Shown: positions 32,324-42,280, counted from the stretch's first letter. The stretch is 47,896 nt of DNA from UBA961 sp049426725 (GCA_049426725.1 JBMSYN010000017.1:1-47896); one strand, 5' to 3'. Numbers and translations are program-made. Notes: generated by a model from the letters alone, not told the origin.

Positions 32324-34372
32324 ATGTTACTCTTGCTTTTCATCTTATTAATCAATGCTCAAGCTTATGCCGGCAATGGCGAGCAAAGAATGATTACTGA
32401 TGTTGGTAATATCAGACTGTCAATAAGTAGTTTCGGAACAATCGGTACTGGTTTTGCCGCGTGGCCAAAAATACCTTCCTGTGAATATCCTCGTGGTAGT
32501 GGCATAGAACATCTCTTTTTAGGGGGATTATGGGTTGGCGGCATTAAAGAAATTGGTGGCAATAAGGTTACAGCCGTTACTACTGCTGCTTTGGATGTCT
32601 CTTCCGTATTGAATGTTGCGCAAGGTTTTGAATTTACTAATCAAGACAGTAATTATTTGATTCAAAGATCAAGTTTGCCTAATGACTTGTACTATTCTCC
32701 AAAAGCAATAAGCCACAGGGATTTTTCTTGTACTTTTTTTGATACCAGTTTATTCGTTCCGGAATTGAATCAAAGAATACCGGGTCATGAATATCCACTG
32801 GGTCTACAAGTGAATTTTCAAAGCTATGCATGGAATTTCCCATTCGCTGATTATTTCGTACTCCTTACTTATTCCATTAAAAATGTATCAAACACTCCCA
32901 TAGATAGTGCCTATATAGGATTCTGGACTGATTTAGTTGTGAGAAATACCATCATTCGAGCCCCTCGTGGAGGAGATTTTTACAGAGCAGGTGGTAATGC
33001 ATTGATTGATTCATTACGCATGATGTATGAATGGGATATATCGGGTGATAATGGCCTTGCCGATAATTATGCTGCGGTACGATTATTGGGTACGGAACCC
33101 GTTCAAAAACAAACGCATTACAATGTTTGGGCTTTCCAGGATACAAGAGGTGATGAATGGTTGCAATCTCCTCAGACTGATATTGAAAAATACAGAAGAC
33201 TCAGTTCCACTTTTCTCAATCAAGTACAAATATCAGATGCCGAGAAAGTGATTTCAAAAGCAGGTAATCGCTCGCAACTCCTCTCAGTCGGTCCATTTTC
33301 TCGTATTCTTCCCGGCGATTCTGTAAATATTGCTTTCGGTGTTATTTGTGCAAAAAAACCAGGAAGTCCGGAAAGAAATGATGATGCTACACGCAGCATA
33401 CTCATCAACAATGTTGGCTGGGCACAGCGTGCATATAATGGAACAGATGTGAATGGAAATAATATTCTTGATACGAATGAATTGGATCTAAAAGGCGATG
33501 GATCCATCGTGAGGTATATCTTGCCTTCCCCACCCCCATCACCAAAAATGAGAATTGAAGTAAAAGATAGAAGGGCTTTTTTGTACTGGTCAAATAATGC
33601 CGAGTTTGCAAAAGATATTCTCACAAATAAGAAGAATTTTGAAGGTTACAGAATATATAGAACGAATCCAGATCAGTTTGCAAGTTCATCGAAAGATTGG
33701 ACAATGATTGGAGCATTTGATAAAGAAGACAATGGCGTATTTTATGACAATGGATTCTCTTCTGTTCGACTTACAGACCCAAATGGAAATCCTACTCCCC
33801 AATATTTTGATGGTGATACTATCGCTTATCATTATATGTATCCCTTGAATGATTTGCTCAATGGTTGGCAATATTCGGTGACATTGACAGCATTTAGCGA
33901 TGGTGATGAAAAAGCAGGACTCCCCTCATTGGAATCAAGTTTGCTTGCAAATGAAAAGATCATCATTCCGGGTACTACCATTTCTCAAGCCGATTCAGCG
34001 TCGGAAGTCGGGATATTTCCCAATCCTTATTCTGTATCTGCCTCTTGGGATGCAAAAGCAAATGTCGAAAGAGGAAGAAAATTATATTTCTACAATTTAC
34101 CCGCGAAAGCAAGAATAACGATTTTTACACTTGCCGGTGATAAAGTGGCTACGCTTCATCATGAAAAGGATATGTCACAAGGTCAGGATATTCAATGGTT
34201 CTCTCAAACCGGTTCATTTAATCCTGCAGACATTAAATTTTCCGGTGGAATTCATGCTTGGGATCTCATTTCTGATGCCGATCAGGCGCTTGCAACAGGA
34301 ATGTATGTCGTCAATGTATTGGATGAGCAAACCGGAACCCAAAAAAACGGAACATTTCTCATTATTAAATAA
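32324..34372 (+). CDS. Secreted protein with type IX-like C-terminal domain, unknown function
   Basis: The protein starts with a signal peptide (L-L-L-L-F-I-L-L-I-N-A-Q-A-Y-A). The 682-residue body has long beta-rich stretches, such as A-W-N-F-P-F-A-D-Y-F-V-L-L-T-Y-S-I-K-N, a D-x-N-x-N-x-x-x-D-T-N-E-like calcium-type segment near residue 380, and an N-N-A-E-F-A region. Residues about 566-682 (P-N-P-Y-S to the end) look like a FlgD-like/type IX sorting domain (G-D-K-V-A and G-M-Y-V-V-N). Such proteins are common in Ignavibacteria- and Kapabacteria-like genomes (from memory). I cannot assign a function. It is paired with the next secreted gene, 11 bases away. Confidence 0.65.
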   Translation: MLLLLFILLINAQAYAGNGEQRMITDVGNIRLSISSFGTIGTGFAAWPKIPSCEYPRGSGIEHLFLGGLWVGGIKEIGGNKVTAVTTAALDVSSVLNVAQGFEFTNQDSNYLIQRSSLPNDLYYSPKAISHRDFSCTFFDTSLFVPELNQRIPGHEYPLGLQVNFQSYAWNFPFADYFVLLTYSIKNVSNTPIDSAYIGFWTDLVVRNTIIRAPRGGDFYRAGGNALIDSLRMMYEWDISGDNGLADNYAAVRLLGTEPVQKQTHYNVWAFQDTRGDEWLQSPQTDIEKYRRLSSTFLNQVQISDAEKVISKAGNRSQLLSVGPFSRILPGDSVNIAFGVICAKKPGSPERNDDATRSILINNVGWAQRAYNGTDVNGNNILDTNELDLKGDGSIVRYILPSPPPSPKMRIEVKDRRAFLYWSNNAEFAKDILTNKKNFEGYRIYRTNPDQFASSSKDWTMIGAFDKEDNGVFYDNGFSSVRLTDPNGNPTPQYFDGDTIAYHYMYPLNDLLNGWQYSVTLTAFSDGDEKAGLPSLESSLLANEKIIIPGTTISQADSASEVGIFPNPYSVSASWDAKANVERGRKLYFYNLPAKARITIFTLAGDKVATLHHEKDMSQGQDIQWFSQTGSFNPADIKFSGGIHAWDLISDADQALATGMYVVNVLDEQTGTQKNGTFLIIK

Positions 34373-34383
34373 AGGTTTACCCT

Positions 34384-36537
34384 ATGAACGCTATCATACT
34401 ATCTCTCCTTTTGGGAATGACCATCAATGTAATGGCACAAAATTATCCCAAAAAATCAATCATGGACATCATGACTATTCCTGCTGATTCATTGAATGTG
34501 GGTTCACTTAATTCACCAAGAATTGGTGATACTGTTATTATTAGAGGAGTGGTCTCCATTCCACCTGTGGTTGATTTTCCTAATGATACCAGAAAAATCA
34601 TGATCGCTGGCAATCGTAATCATGCCATCTATTTACAAGATGAAAAAGCTTTGGCATTTGCAGGCATGCCAATTGTCTGCGATACTGCAAATACAGCTTC
34701 AAATTTCATACGATTAAAAAAAGGGCAGTTGATCGAAGTTCCTGTTAGAATCACAGCATTCCCTGCCAATAATAAATTGGGAACAACTCAAGGTGAAGTA
34801 ATTCCGAAAGGAATTGTTGAATTCATCGATGATGGTATTGCTCTGCCTAATCCACCTGCTGTTTCCATTACAATGTTCAATCAAGGAAAAGCATTAACTC
34901 CAAATTATAATGTTACTGGTGGAGCTCAATACATTGGTATGAAAGTAGAGTTTTCTAATCTCACGGTTGTAAGTTCTGTAAAAGGAACAAATCAAAGAAC
35001 AACCATTACAGTTTCTGATGAAAGTGGAAATGAAATGTATCTTCGCGATCAATCAAATCATTATCGTACAGATGCGGTTCAATTGGGAACATATACTGCT
35101 CCAACTGAAGGTACAAAAATCAAAAAGCTTCGTGGATATATTTCATCAAATAATATCGGTGGTCAAGCTGCTCCGTACATGATATCTCCCGGCATGCCTG
35201 AAGATTTGGAATTGGATATGGGTTCAGCTCCTCCAATCATCACAAGCGTGCGTTCAACCAGAACAAATGCTTTTCCTGGACCAAGTGACATAGTTCCGAT
35301 ATCTATGGGTATAAAAGCAGGAGCATTACCAATAACTTCTGTTCGTACATACTATTCATTTGATGGAAAAGGTTTCGATTCAGTAAGCGCAGAAAAAAGG
35401 AATGATACTCTTTGGACAGCTTCAATTCCTGCTCCTTCATCACTTACAAATGGAACATCACTTGTCAAATGGTATGTGAGAGTAAATGATCAATCAGGTC
35501 TTTCATTAAAATCTCCATTGGGTGACACCACCGGATATTATTATCGAGTATTAAACCGCACTCCAAAGATTGCAGACATTCGTGAAAGACTCACCACAAA
35601 TGGCGCATCGGTGTATGAAGGATATTCTGCAACAATAGTTGGAACTATAACTGCTTCTGCATCTGACATACCTAATGCTGCCGCAAATGCACCTAGAGTT
35701 TACATTCAAGATGACAATGCAGCCAATTCTGGATTATTTGTAAGAACAACATCTCCGTCAAGCATTGTGCGTGCATTTCCCCGTGGAGCAAAAGTTCAGA
35801 TTTCAGGTGTGATTCGTGAAAACTTTGGTGTAACAAGTATAGATTCTGTCATTACATCAGAGACCAAGCTCATAGCAATGGATGGAGATCAGATTCAACC
35901 AGTTGTGCTTAGCACCACGGATTTTGCTAGAAAAACACAAGGTTCATTGCCTGCTGAGCAGTGGGAAAGCATGCTCGTCACATTTGCTAATGTTATCGTT
36001 GCTGATTCCAATGCAGATAACACATCAAATTTCGGTGAGTTCACTATCATTGATGCCAACTTGTTCAATGGTGCTACTGAGTCCAATTCCAAGATGAGAG
36101 TAGAGACAGATGATGGAGCTACTACCTATGGTTCAGCAACATCTGCTGATAAATCCGTGCTCAACAGAGGCACACAAATAAAGACTATCACAGGTATCAT
36201 GTATTTCTCTTTTGGTAATTATAAGCTTGTTCCAAGAAACAATTCCGATGTCATTTTGGGATCAGTTTCTGTTGAAGAATCACAAGATTTCAATACAGAG
36301 ATTATTCCTCATCCTGCACAACCCTTATCAAGAATATATGCTACTTTGTCAACAACCACTAGTCCTATCTTCCAAATCATGAATATTCATGGTCAAAAGG
36401 TTTATTCCTCAGAAGCAATCAATGATTCCAATGATCGCTTTTATGGCATTATACCTGCAGGACTTCCCTCCGGCATGTACATGTTTACAATGTCCGGAGA
36501 TTCTGACATTGCATCGGGCACATTTATTGTTCAATGA
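34384..36537 (+). CDS. Secreted multi-domain protein with OB-like domains and type IX-like tail
   Basis: A signal peptide (residues 1-18, ending V-M-A-Q) precedes beta-rich regions of an OB-fold/DUF5689-like type: I-G-D-T-V-I-I-R-G-V-V, then G-Y-S-A-T-I-V-G-T-I-T-A and a segment resembling nucleic-acid-binding OB domains in nuclease-associated exported proteins. The last ~80 residues (about 635-717) form a type IX-like C-terminal domain (I-M-N-I-H-G-Q-K-V-Y and G-L-P-S-G-M-Y-M-F). A nuclease domain is not visible. A hairpin directly follows the stop. The function is unknown. Confidence 0.65.
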   Translation: MNAIILSLLLGMTINVMAQNYPKKSIMDIMTIPADSLNVGSLNSPRIGDTVIIRGVVSIPPVVDFPNDTRKIMIAGNRNHAIYLQDEKALAFAGMPIVCDTANTASNFIRLKKGQLIEVPVRITAFPANNKLGTTQGEVIPKGIVEFIDDGIALPNPPAVSITMFNQGKALTPNYNVTGGAQYIGMKVEFSNLTVVSSVKGTNQRTTITVSDESGNEMYLRDQSNHYRTDAVQLGTYTAPTEGTKIKKLRGYISSNNIGGQAAPYMISPGMPEDLELDMGSAPPIITSVRSTRTNAFPGPSDIVPISMGIKAGALPITSVRTYYSFDGKGFDSVSAEKRNDTLWTASIPAPSSLTNGTSLVKWYVRVNDQSGLSLKSPLGDTTGYYYRVLNRTPKIADIRERLTTNGASVYEGYSATIVGTITASASDIPNAAANAPRVYIQDDNAANSGLFVRTTSPSSIVRAFPRGAKVQISGVIRENFGVTSIDSVITSETKLIAMDGDQIQPVVLSTTDFARKTQGSLPAEQWESMLVTFANVIVADSNADNTSNFGEFTIIDANLFNGATESNSKMRVETDDGATTYGSATSADKSVLNRGTQIKTITGIMYFSFGNYKLVPRNNSDVILGSVSVEESQDFNTEIIPHPAQPLSRIYATLSTTTSPIFQIMNIHGQKVYSSEAINDSNDRFYGIIPAGLPSGMYMFTMSGDSDIASGTFIVQ

Positions 36538-36540
36538 TAA

Positions 36541-36567
36541 AAAGGGATGTTTAGGCATCCCTTTACT
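36541..36567 (+). terminator. Hairpin after secreted-protein gene
   Basis: AAAGGGATG (36541-36549) pairs with CATCCCTTT (36556-36564), a 9-bp stem with a 6-base loop, starting 3 bases after the stop codon of the upstream gene and ending 5 bases before the next ATG at 36570. The downstream T run is short on the + strand, so termination may be partial. Confidence 0.6.
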
Positions 36568-36569
36568 AT

Positions 36570-37442
36570 ATGAAAATTCAAAGATCAACAATAGCTTATG
36601 GTTTCCTTACACCTTGGGTAGTGAAGCTCATTGTGTTTTGGCTCTATCCTTTGATATATGCTCTATACATGAGTTTTACACGCTATAGGGCACTGGGAAA
36701 TACATCTGAGTTTATAGGCTTGGATAACTACACATCCATATCGATTGATCCTCTATTTTGGAAAGCCCTAACAAATACATTGATCTATGCTTTTGGTGCA
36801 GTACCTTTAGCAACAATCTCTGCCATTTTGTTGGCTGTTTTATTACATTCTAAACTTGCCAGATTTCCTTCGTTTTACAGAGCAGGTTTGTTTTTGCCAT
36901 CAGTTACCTCGATCATAGTCATAACATTGATATTTACTAATCTGTATGCAAAAGATGGTTATATCAATGCATTGGCCGGAATGATTGGTCTTCCACAAAG
37001 TGAGAAAGGATTTCTACTCGAAACATCAACGGCATTATTTTCCGTCATGCTTATGGATATATGGCTTTCAACTGGCTATTATATGATGCTCTTTCTTGCA
37101 GGTTTGCAATCTATTCCCAAAGATATCTATGAATCGGCTCAACTTCAAGGAGCAGGAGCATTTCAAGTATTACGAAGAATCACATTACCATTGCTGAAAC
37201 CAACAATTTTGTTCGTCATGGTGATTGCCACTATCAAATCACTTCAGATTTTCGTTGAAATGTATACAATGACCAAAGGTGGTCCACTCAATTCCACTCT
37301 TACTGTTGTGTATTTGATATTCTCAAATGCATTCGAAAAAACGGATTCAATGGGCTATGGTGCAGCACTTGCTTATGTCTTGTTTGCCATCATTGCCATA
37401 TTGTCATTTCTCCAAATGAAAGTACTTGGAAAAAAAGAATAA
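36570..37442 (+). CDS. Sugar-type ABC transporter permease (MalF/UgpA-like), apparently without partners
   Basis: The 290-residue membrane protein has about six hydrophobic helices and the ABC permease coupling (EAA) motif E-S-A-Q-L-Q-G-A-G-A-F-Q-V-L-R-R-I-T-L-P near residues 189-208. The family imports sugars or glycerol-3-phosphate, using a heterodimeric permease, a binding protein and an ATPase. No second permease, binding protein or ATPase is in the window. It starts right after a hairpin, and its stop overlaps the next gene by one base (TAATG), so the AMP-ligase is translationally coupled to it. Confidence 0.88.
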   Translation: MKIQRSTIAYGFLTPWVVKLIVFWLYPLIYALYMSFTRYRALGNTSEFIGLDNYTSISIDPLFWKALTNTLIYAFGAVPLATISAILLAVLLHSKLARFPSFYRAGLFLPSVTSIIVITLIFTNLYAKDGYINALAGMIGLPQSEKGFLLETSTALFSVMLMDIWLSTGYYMMLFLAGLQSIPKDIYESAQLQGAGAFQVLRRITLPLLKPTILFVMVIATIKSLQIFVEMYTMTKGGPLNSTLTVVYLIFSNAFEKTDSMGYGAALAYVLFAIIAILSFLQMKVLGKKE

Positions 37443-39109
37443 TGTCGCAACAATCAATAGAAAATCTCATTCATGAAGCTCGTAAAACGTCAAGTGGAAG
37501 TTATCTACCTGAACATCATTCTTTTCATGACATCTTATTGCATCATTCAACAGAAACTTCACCTGATGAAATCTTTATGATATATTATGATTCTGATTCA
37601 GCAAAAACCAGAATCACATATCATGAATTCATCAGAAAAGTCCGTCAAACAGCTGCATACTACAATACATTAGGATTGCAAAAGGGAGATCGCATAACAG
37701 TTGCAGCGCATAATCATCCAGATACCATCATTCAATATGTTGCAGCTTGGTTTCTTGGTTTATCTGTCATTCCTCTCAATATGGGTGAAGATGATCAAAG
37801 ATTAAGCTTCATTATTCGCGATTCATCCTCAAAACTAGTTTTGTGCAGAAGTGAATATTTGCAAAGACTATCTACAATATCAGATCCTAATCAAATTCTG
37901 ATTCAAGAAGTTGATACACATTCTGATGGACTAAGTCTTTATGCAGAAATCATTGATTCCTTTGAACCTCTACCATTTTTACCAAAACATTCCATGCTTG
38001 ATCATGAAGCATTGATTGTATATACGAGTGGTACAACAGGTATACCGAAAGCAGTTGTTCTTGATCAACAAAATTTACTTGTTGATGCAGACTGTATTGC
38101 CAAGTGGCATGGCATGAGCAAAACTTCAACAATGATGTGCGTCTTGCCTATTCATCATGTGAATGGGATTGTTGTAACACATGTAACGCCACTCATTAAT
38201 GGTTCATCCATTGTATTGAATCGAAAATTCTCAAGTGAATATTTTTTTGAAAGAATTGAAAAAAATTCGGTCTCTATCGTATCTGTTGTTCCTACTTTAC
38301 TATCGTATCTTCTTCAATATCATAAAGACAAATCGGTAACTATTCCAAGTTGTTTGTCACATATCATTTGTGGTGCCGGACCCCTCACTTGTGAACTTGT
38401 TCATCAATTTGAAGAAAGATTTACTATTCGTGTGATACATGGTTATGGACTAAGCGAAACTACATGCTACTCTTGTTTCCTTCCATTGAACTTATCTCAA
38501 TCTATTCATCACACAATGCTTACATCATATGGTTTTCCAAGCATAGGAACTCCTATACCATGCAATGAAATGGATATTCATGATGAACAAGGAAAATCGC
38601 TTCCGGAATTAACTAGAGGTGAGATTGTCATACGTGGAACAAATGTGATGCAAGAATATTTGTCAAATGAGAAAGCAAATAATGATGCATTTACTCATGG
38701 ATGGTTTAGATCAGGTGATGAGGGCTTTTGGATGAAAGGATTGGATGGACTTCCCTATTTTTTCATTACAGGAAGAATAAAAGAACTTATCATCAGAGGT
38801 GGTGTAAATTTGGCACCCTTGGAGATAGATGAAGTTTTAAGCAAAGCTCCTGGTGTGCGTGCTGGTATCTGTGTGGGTTTTGAGCATGATGTATATGGCG
38901 AGGAAGTTGGTGCTCTTGTCATAGCGGATACAGAAGATGTGAACCCGGAAGAAATACTAGCATTTTGCAAAGACCAATTGCCATTTTCAAAAGCACCCAA
39001 ATGCATTGTCTTTACAGATGAATTGCCAATAACATCTACCGGGAAATATCAAAGGAATAAAGTCAAACATTTATTTAGTGAATATAAGTCAACACAATTC
39101 ACTTCTTGA
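37442..39109 (+). CDS. AMP-dependent acyl-CoA synthetase/ligase
   Basis: The ANL-family enzyme activates a carboxylate to acyl-AMP and then usually acyl-CoA. Motifs are Y-T-S-G-T-T-G-I-P-K (residues 194-203), G-Y-G-L-S-E-T-T and F-F-I-T-G-R-I-K-E-L-I-I-R-G-G-V-N, and the C-terminal catalytic Lys535 in S-T-G-K-Y. The length of 555 is typical. The substrate cannot be determined: it could be a fatty, aryl or other acid. It overlaps the convergent lipoprotein gene by 11 bases. Confidence 0.92.
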   Translation: MSQQSIENLIHEARKTSSGSYLPEHHSFHDILLHHSTETSPDEIFMIYYDSDSAKTRITYHEFIRKVRQTAAYYNTLGLQKGDRITVAAHNHPDTIIQYVAAWFLGLSVIPLNMGEDDQRLSFIIRDSSSKLVLCRSEYLQRLSTISDPNQILIQEVDTHSDGLSLYAEIIDSFEPLPFLPKHSMLDHEALIVYTSGTTGIPKAVVLDQQNLLVDADCIAKWHGMSKTSTMMCVLPIHHVNGIVVTHVTPLINGSSIVLNRKFSSEYFFERIEKNSVSIVSVVPTLLSYLLQYHKDKSVTIPSCLSHIICGAGPLTCELVHQFEERFTIRVIHGYGLSETTCYSCFLPLNLSQSIHHTMLTSYGFPSIGTPIPCNEMDIHDEQGKSLPELTRGEIVIRGTNVMQEYLSNEKANNDAFTHGWFRSGDEGFWMKGLDGLPYFFITGRIKELIIRGGVNLAPLEIDEVLSKAPGVRAGICVGFEHDVYGEEVGALVIADTEDVNPEEILAFCKDQLPFSKAPKCIVFTDELPITSTGKYQRNKVKHLFSEYKSTQFTS

Positions 39110-39290
39110 TGTTTCTCGCATTGGAATCCAGTTTGGGTAATGAATTCTTCCTAGATGAATCTATTGTAGATTTCAAATATTGAATTCTTCTTTCACGTAT
39201 TTCCATCTTCTTTTTGAGTCTTTCACAGGACATTGAACCTAAACTCATTGATAGAAATACAAGACTCAATATGAAACGATTAATTCTCAT
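39099..39290 (-). CDS. Small predicted lipoprotein
   Basis: The 63-residue protein has a hydrophobic signal (about residues 5-20) and the lipobox L-G-S-M-S-C, giving a lipidated Cys at about 22. The mature part is short, charged and helical (K-K-K-M-E-I-R-E-R-R). The stop lies within the convergent ligase end. Its start overlaps the stop of the next gene by 4 bases (ATGA), which supports it as real. The function is unknown. Confidence 0.55.
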   Translation of the reverse strand: MRINRFILSLVFLSMSLGSMSCERLKKKMEIRERRIQYLKSTIDSSRKNSLPKLDSNARNIKK

Positions 39291-39718
39291 TGGTCAATAA
39301 GAATTGTTGAAACAATAAATAACGGGACTCTCTTTTTACCTTGTATAGTTGAAGTATCTTCACCTGATTGTTCTGCATAAGTCTTAGCTGTGTATTCATC
39401 TACGATCTCATCAGTTAACTTTCCTTCGAAAGACATTGACTTTGATTTGTTTTTCATGTCCATAAATAAACTTGGTTTAGCAAATGAACATCGTAGTTTG
39501 GTTTTAGTGTCAGATACTATAAACCAACACCCCTCTGTTTTACACACTTCATATATCTTACCTTTTATTCGAACATGCGTGTTTTTCATGTTTTTAGTCA
39601 TGAGTTCTGTAATTGACAATACATTTCCTTCATATTTAGGTTGATCCCCAAGATATTCCTTCTGCTCAGAACAAGATGATGCAAATATCAGAATGATAAA
39701 CATTATGAGAATGTTCAT
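39287..39718 (-). CDS. DUF4920-type lipoprotein
   Basis: The lipobox is A-S-S-C (Cys at about residue 16). The mature domain has R-I-K-G-K-I-Y-E-V-C-K-T-E-G-C-W-F, where the paired cysteines and the Trp match the DUF4920 (OB-like) family. Its biochemical role is not known. GGAG lies 7 bases before the ATG. It is co-oriented with menG upstream, whose stop it overlaps by 4 bases, and with a small lipoprotein downstream. Confidence 0.75.
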   Translation of the reverse strand: MNILIMFIILIFASSCSEQKEYLGDQPKYEGNVLSITELMTKNMKNTHVRIKGKIYEVCKTEGCWFIVSDTKTKLRCSFAKPSLFMDMKNKSKSMSFEGKLTDEIVDEYTAKTYAEQSGEDTSTIQGKKRVPLFIVSTILIDQ

Positions 39719-40404
39719 TCTACTACTCCTTTATACAGAAAGGATATACCAAAAGTTAATTCTTTATATGTTGCCTTTGAAAAACGACCGGTTTTATACA
39801 TCAAATCAAGAAAATCTTTTCTACAAGGAAATGAAGCAGCAGTTCGAGGCAAATATGTATATGCTTCTTTGTTTCCGGTTAATAAACCACCAAGAAAAGG
39901 AATGACATACCGTGAATAAAAATTATAGAGTATACAAATGAAACCTCTAGGTTGACCAAATTCGAGAATCATTACCTTCCCACCCGGTTTGACAACCCTT
40001 GCCATTTCAGAAAGGGCTATAAAAGGATCATCAACATTGCGAATTCCAAAAGAAATGCTTGCAATATCGAACATATCATCGGGGTATGGCAATTGCATAG
40101 CATCAGCAACTTCGAAATCAACATGTAATTTTTTTTGTTTTGACTTCGATGGAGCTGTTTCCATCATTTCCGGACAAAAGTCAGTGCCTAATACGTTCCC
40201 ATTTTTTCCGACTGCTTTTTTGAATTCAAATGCAAGATCACCTGTACCCGTAGCACAATCAAGTACTGACATCCCATTTTTTGCTTCTGAGTCTTTGACA
40301 GTGGACTTTCTCCATAAATGATGAATGCCCATAGACAATATGGAATTAGTACGGTCATATGCCGGTGCTATGGAGGCAAACATGTGTTGAATTTCTTTAC
40401 TCAT
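39715..40404 (-). CDS. menG: Demethylmenaquinone/ubiquinone C-methyltransferase
   Basis: The enzyme methylates demethylmenaquinone in the last step of menaquinone synthesis (UbiE/COQ5 family). SAM motif I is L-D-C-A-T-G-T-G-D-L. The family signatures are G-I-R-N-V-D-D-P and V-K-P-G-G-K-V-M-I-L-E-F. The frame extends to 40503, but I chose ATG 40404 (M-S-K-E-I-Q). It lies 8 bases after the stop of the upstream barrel gene, and the extra residues overlap that gene's C-terminus. That gives 230 residues, normal for the family. Confidence 0.93.
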   Translation of the reverse strand: MSKEIQHMFASIAPAYDRTNSILSMGIHHLWRKSTVKDSEAKNGMSVLDCATGTGDLAFEFKKAVGKNGNVLGTDFCPEMMETAPSKSKQKKLHVDFEVADAMQLPYPDDMFDIASISFGIRNVDDPFIALSEMARVVKPGGKVMILEFGQPRGFICILYNFYSRYVIPFLGGLLTGNKEAYTYLPRTAASFPCRKDFLDLMYKTGRFSKATYKELTFGISFLYKGVVE

Positions 40405-40411
40405 GGATATC

Positions 40412-42280
40412 TCAATCAAAAAAAGACCAATTAAGTGATAAGCGTATGACATTATCTTGCAATGGATATCCCGAGATATCCATGAATTGCTCGGAAAATA
40501 CATTCATCATTGATGCGCGAATTCTTGCATTACCCAAAATTGCGGTTACATGCAAGTCTAGACCATTCCACTGGAATGAATCGTATCCATAGAAACCATC
40601 ATGCGCCAATGTTTGAACATATGGGATATATCGTAAAGTCGTAGGTCCATCATTGACCCGTAAAGTACCACCAATAGAAACACTGCTTGCTCCAAAATAT
40701 GTTTCATATTGAGCTTGGATTTGTGCATTCAATCGCGGGGATACTCTCATCTCATCTTGTTGTTTTGTATAAGTGCAAAATGTGTTTAGTTGAAATGCAC
40801 CAATGCGAAGGTCAGCAAATGCAGTCAATCCATATGACTCAAATATCGATCCTTGTATTCTTGATAAGCCTGAAAATCTAGGAAATGATGAGATTGAATC
40901 ATAATTAACAATAAGATTGAATGGATACTCCGATTTTCGATAGAATGTTTGTATACCTAACACTGAATGTTTGGTATGGTATTCCAATTCAACATATGCA
41001 AGATTTGTCATTTCTCTTGTTGTATCAGTTATCAAACCATAAAGCAATGGTTGTATGGTTTGTGTGCTTGAATAATCTAGACATACTTTCCATGCATCAA
41101 TGTTTTTTGTATAGCTAAAACCATAATTAACATTTCCTTCAGTTTCAGTAGAAGTTCTAAAGCCGGCTTTCACTATGTCTGAATTAGTCAATGCATAAGA
41201 TGCATAGGCATAACCATACGCTTGCAAATCTTGATCATTCAATCTATTCAGAATATTGAATGTTGAGTAATTAAAACCAAATTCACTCATAATTGATAGA
41301 TTATTCACAAGATGTGGTAATTCCAATCTTCCATTGATTCCCGTTCTGAAATGGGGTGAATATTCCAGCATGCTTGTATCATTGAATTGATATGGATTAA
41401 TACCTCTTGTTTCAAGTAAGGAATTCCCAATGAAAGCATTGAGTATCAATGATGAATATTCATTTACTATTTTATCTACAGTTATCGTTCCTTGAATAGT
41501 ATTTGTATAGGTACGATCGAAATAATTGTCATACATCGCTGTAGCGTTCAAAGGAGATTCATAGGTACCATAAACTCCACCATTGTGATATGCGCCTTGA
41601 TTGGAGAAAAGCCATTGCAATGAAGCATGCATAGATTCAGAGTAGGAATGTCTAATACCTACTCTCGTATTCCACATGTCTGCTCCGCCATTTCGTAACA
41701 TCCCTGAAGAGGACAATCTTCTGTAAGAAGCATGAATATTCGTGAGTGAGTCTATATTTTGCGTGAGAACCCCTTCAGTTCCAATGAGGTCATATCCACC
41801 TTGTACATACCATATTCTTGAAAATGGTTTTACAGATGAATACATATTTTCTTGAATGTAAAGGAATGGGCCGGATGTTCCACCAAGGATGGAAGCATCC
41901 ATCCCTGTATATATTGAAATTTTATGAATAGATTCTGTTTGAACTCCAAACAAATCTCCGGAACCAGATATCATATCGTGTACGGGAACGCCATTAAATG
42001 AAATCACTGATGTTGAAACATGTGAGTTGAAGATGGATATTCCCGAATAATTCAATGGATCTCCTGTCTGTTGATGCAGCATTGTTGTTTTTGATGATAT
42101 GATATCTCCAATGCCAATATAATTGGTGGAATGGAAATCATATTTGAGAATGGAATCTAATGGAGTTGCTAATACAGGAGCATGCGCATGCTGAAACATC
42201 TTCACAGACAAAGTATCTTTTGCCTGAGTACTATATTGCACAAAGAGAAAGAAAATGATCAATATGAAATGCTTTGTCAC
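40412..42280 (-). CDS. TonB-dependent receptor-like outer-membrane barrel
   Basis: The 622-residue protein has a signal peptide (residues about 1-20, ending T-Q-A). A plug-like domain follows (D-I-I-S-S-K-T, then F-N-G-V-P-V-H-D and I-H-K-I-S-I-Y-T-G-M-D-A-S-I-L-G-G), then about 450 residues of alternating strands with aromatic girdles and a terminal L-N-W-S-F-F-D. No clear TonB box is visible. It lacks the N-terminal carboxypeptidase-regulatory domain common in Bacteroidota SusC-like receptors. The ligand is unknown. The start overlaps the bshB1 stop by 4 bases. Confidence 0.7.
   Translation of the reverse strand: MTKHFILIIFFLFVQYSTQAKDTLSVKMFQHAHAPVLATPLDSILKYDFHSTNYIGIGDIISSKTTMLHQQTGDPLNYSGISIFNSHVSTSVISFNGVPVHDMISGSGDLFGVQTESIHKISIYTGMDASILGGTSGPFLYIQENMYSSVKPFSRIWYVQGGYDLIGTEGVLTQNIDSLTNIHASYRRLSSSGMLRNGGADMWNTRVGIRHSYSESMHASLQWLFSNQGAYHNGGVYGTYESPLNATAMYDNYFDRTYTNTIQGTITVDKIVNEYSSLILNAFIGNSLLETRGINPYQFNDTSMLEYSPHFRTGINGRLELPHLVNNLSIMSEFGFNYSTFNILNRLNDQDLQAYGYAYASYALTNSDIVKAGFRTSTETEGNVNYGFSYTKNIDAWKVCLDYSSTQTIQPLLYGLITDTTREMTNLAYVELEYHTKHSVLGIQTFYRKSEYPFNLIVNYDSISSFPRFSGLSRIQGSIFESYGLTAFADLRIGAFQLNTFCTYTKQQDEMRVSPRLNAQIQAQYETYFGASSVSIGGTLRVNDGPTTLRYIPYVQTLAHDGFYGYDSFQWNGLDLHVTAILGNARIRASMMNVFSEQFMDISGYPLQDNVIRLSLNWSFFD

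Noticed and set aside
33220..33624. Antisense 134-codon ORF in the secreted-protein gene
   Set aside because: It lies opposite a gene with a signal peptide and a C-terminal sorting-like domain, and has no family features.
40405..40503. Upstream extension of menG
   Set aside because: It overlaps the receptor C-terminus; ATG 40404 matches the family N-terminus.
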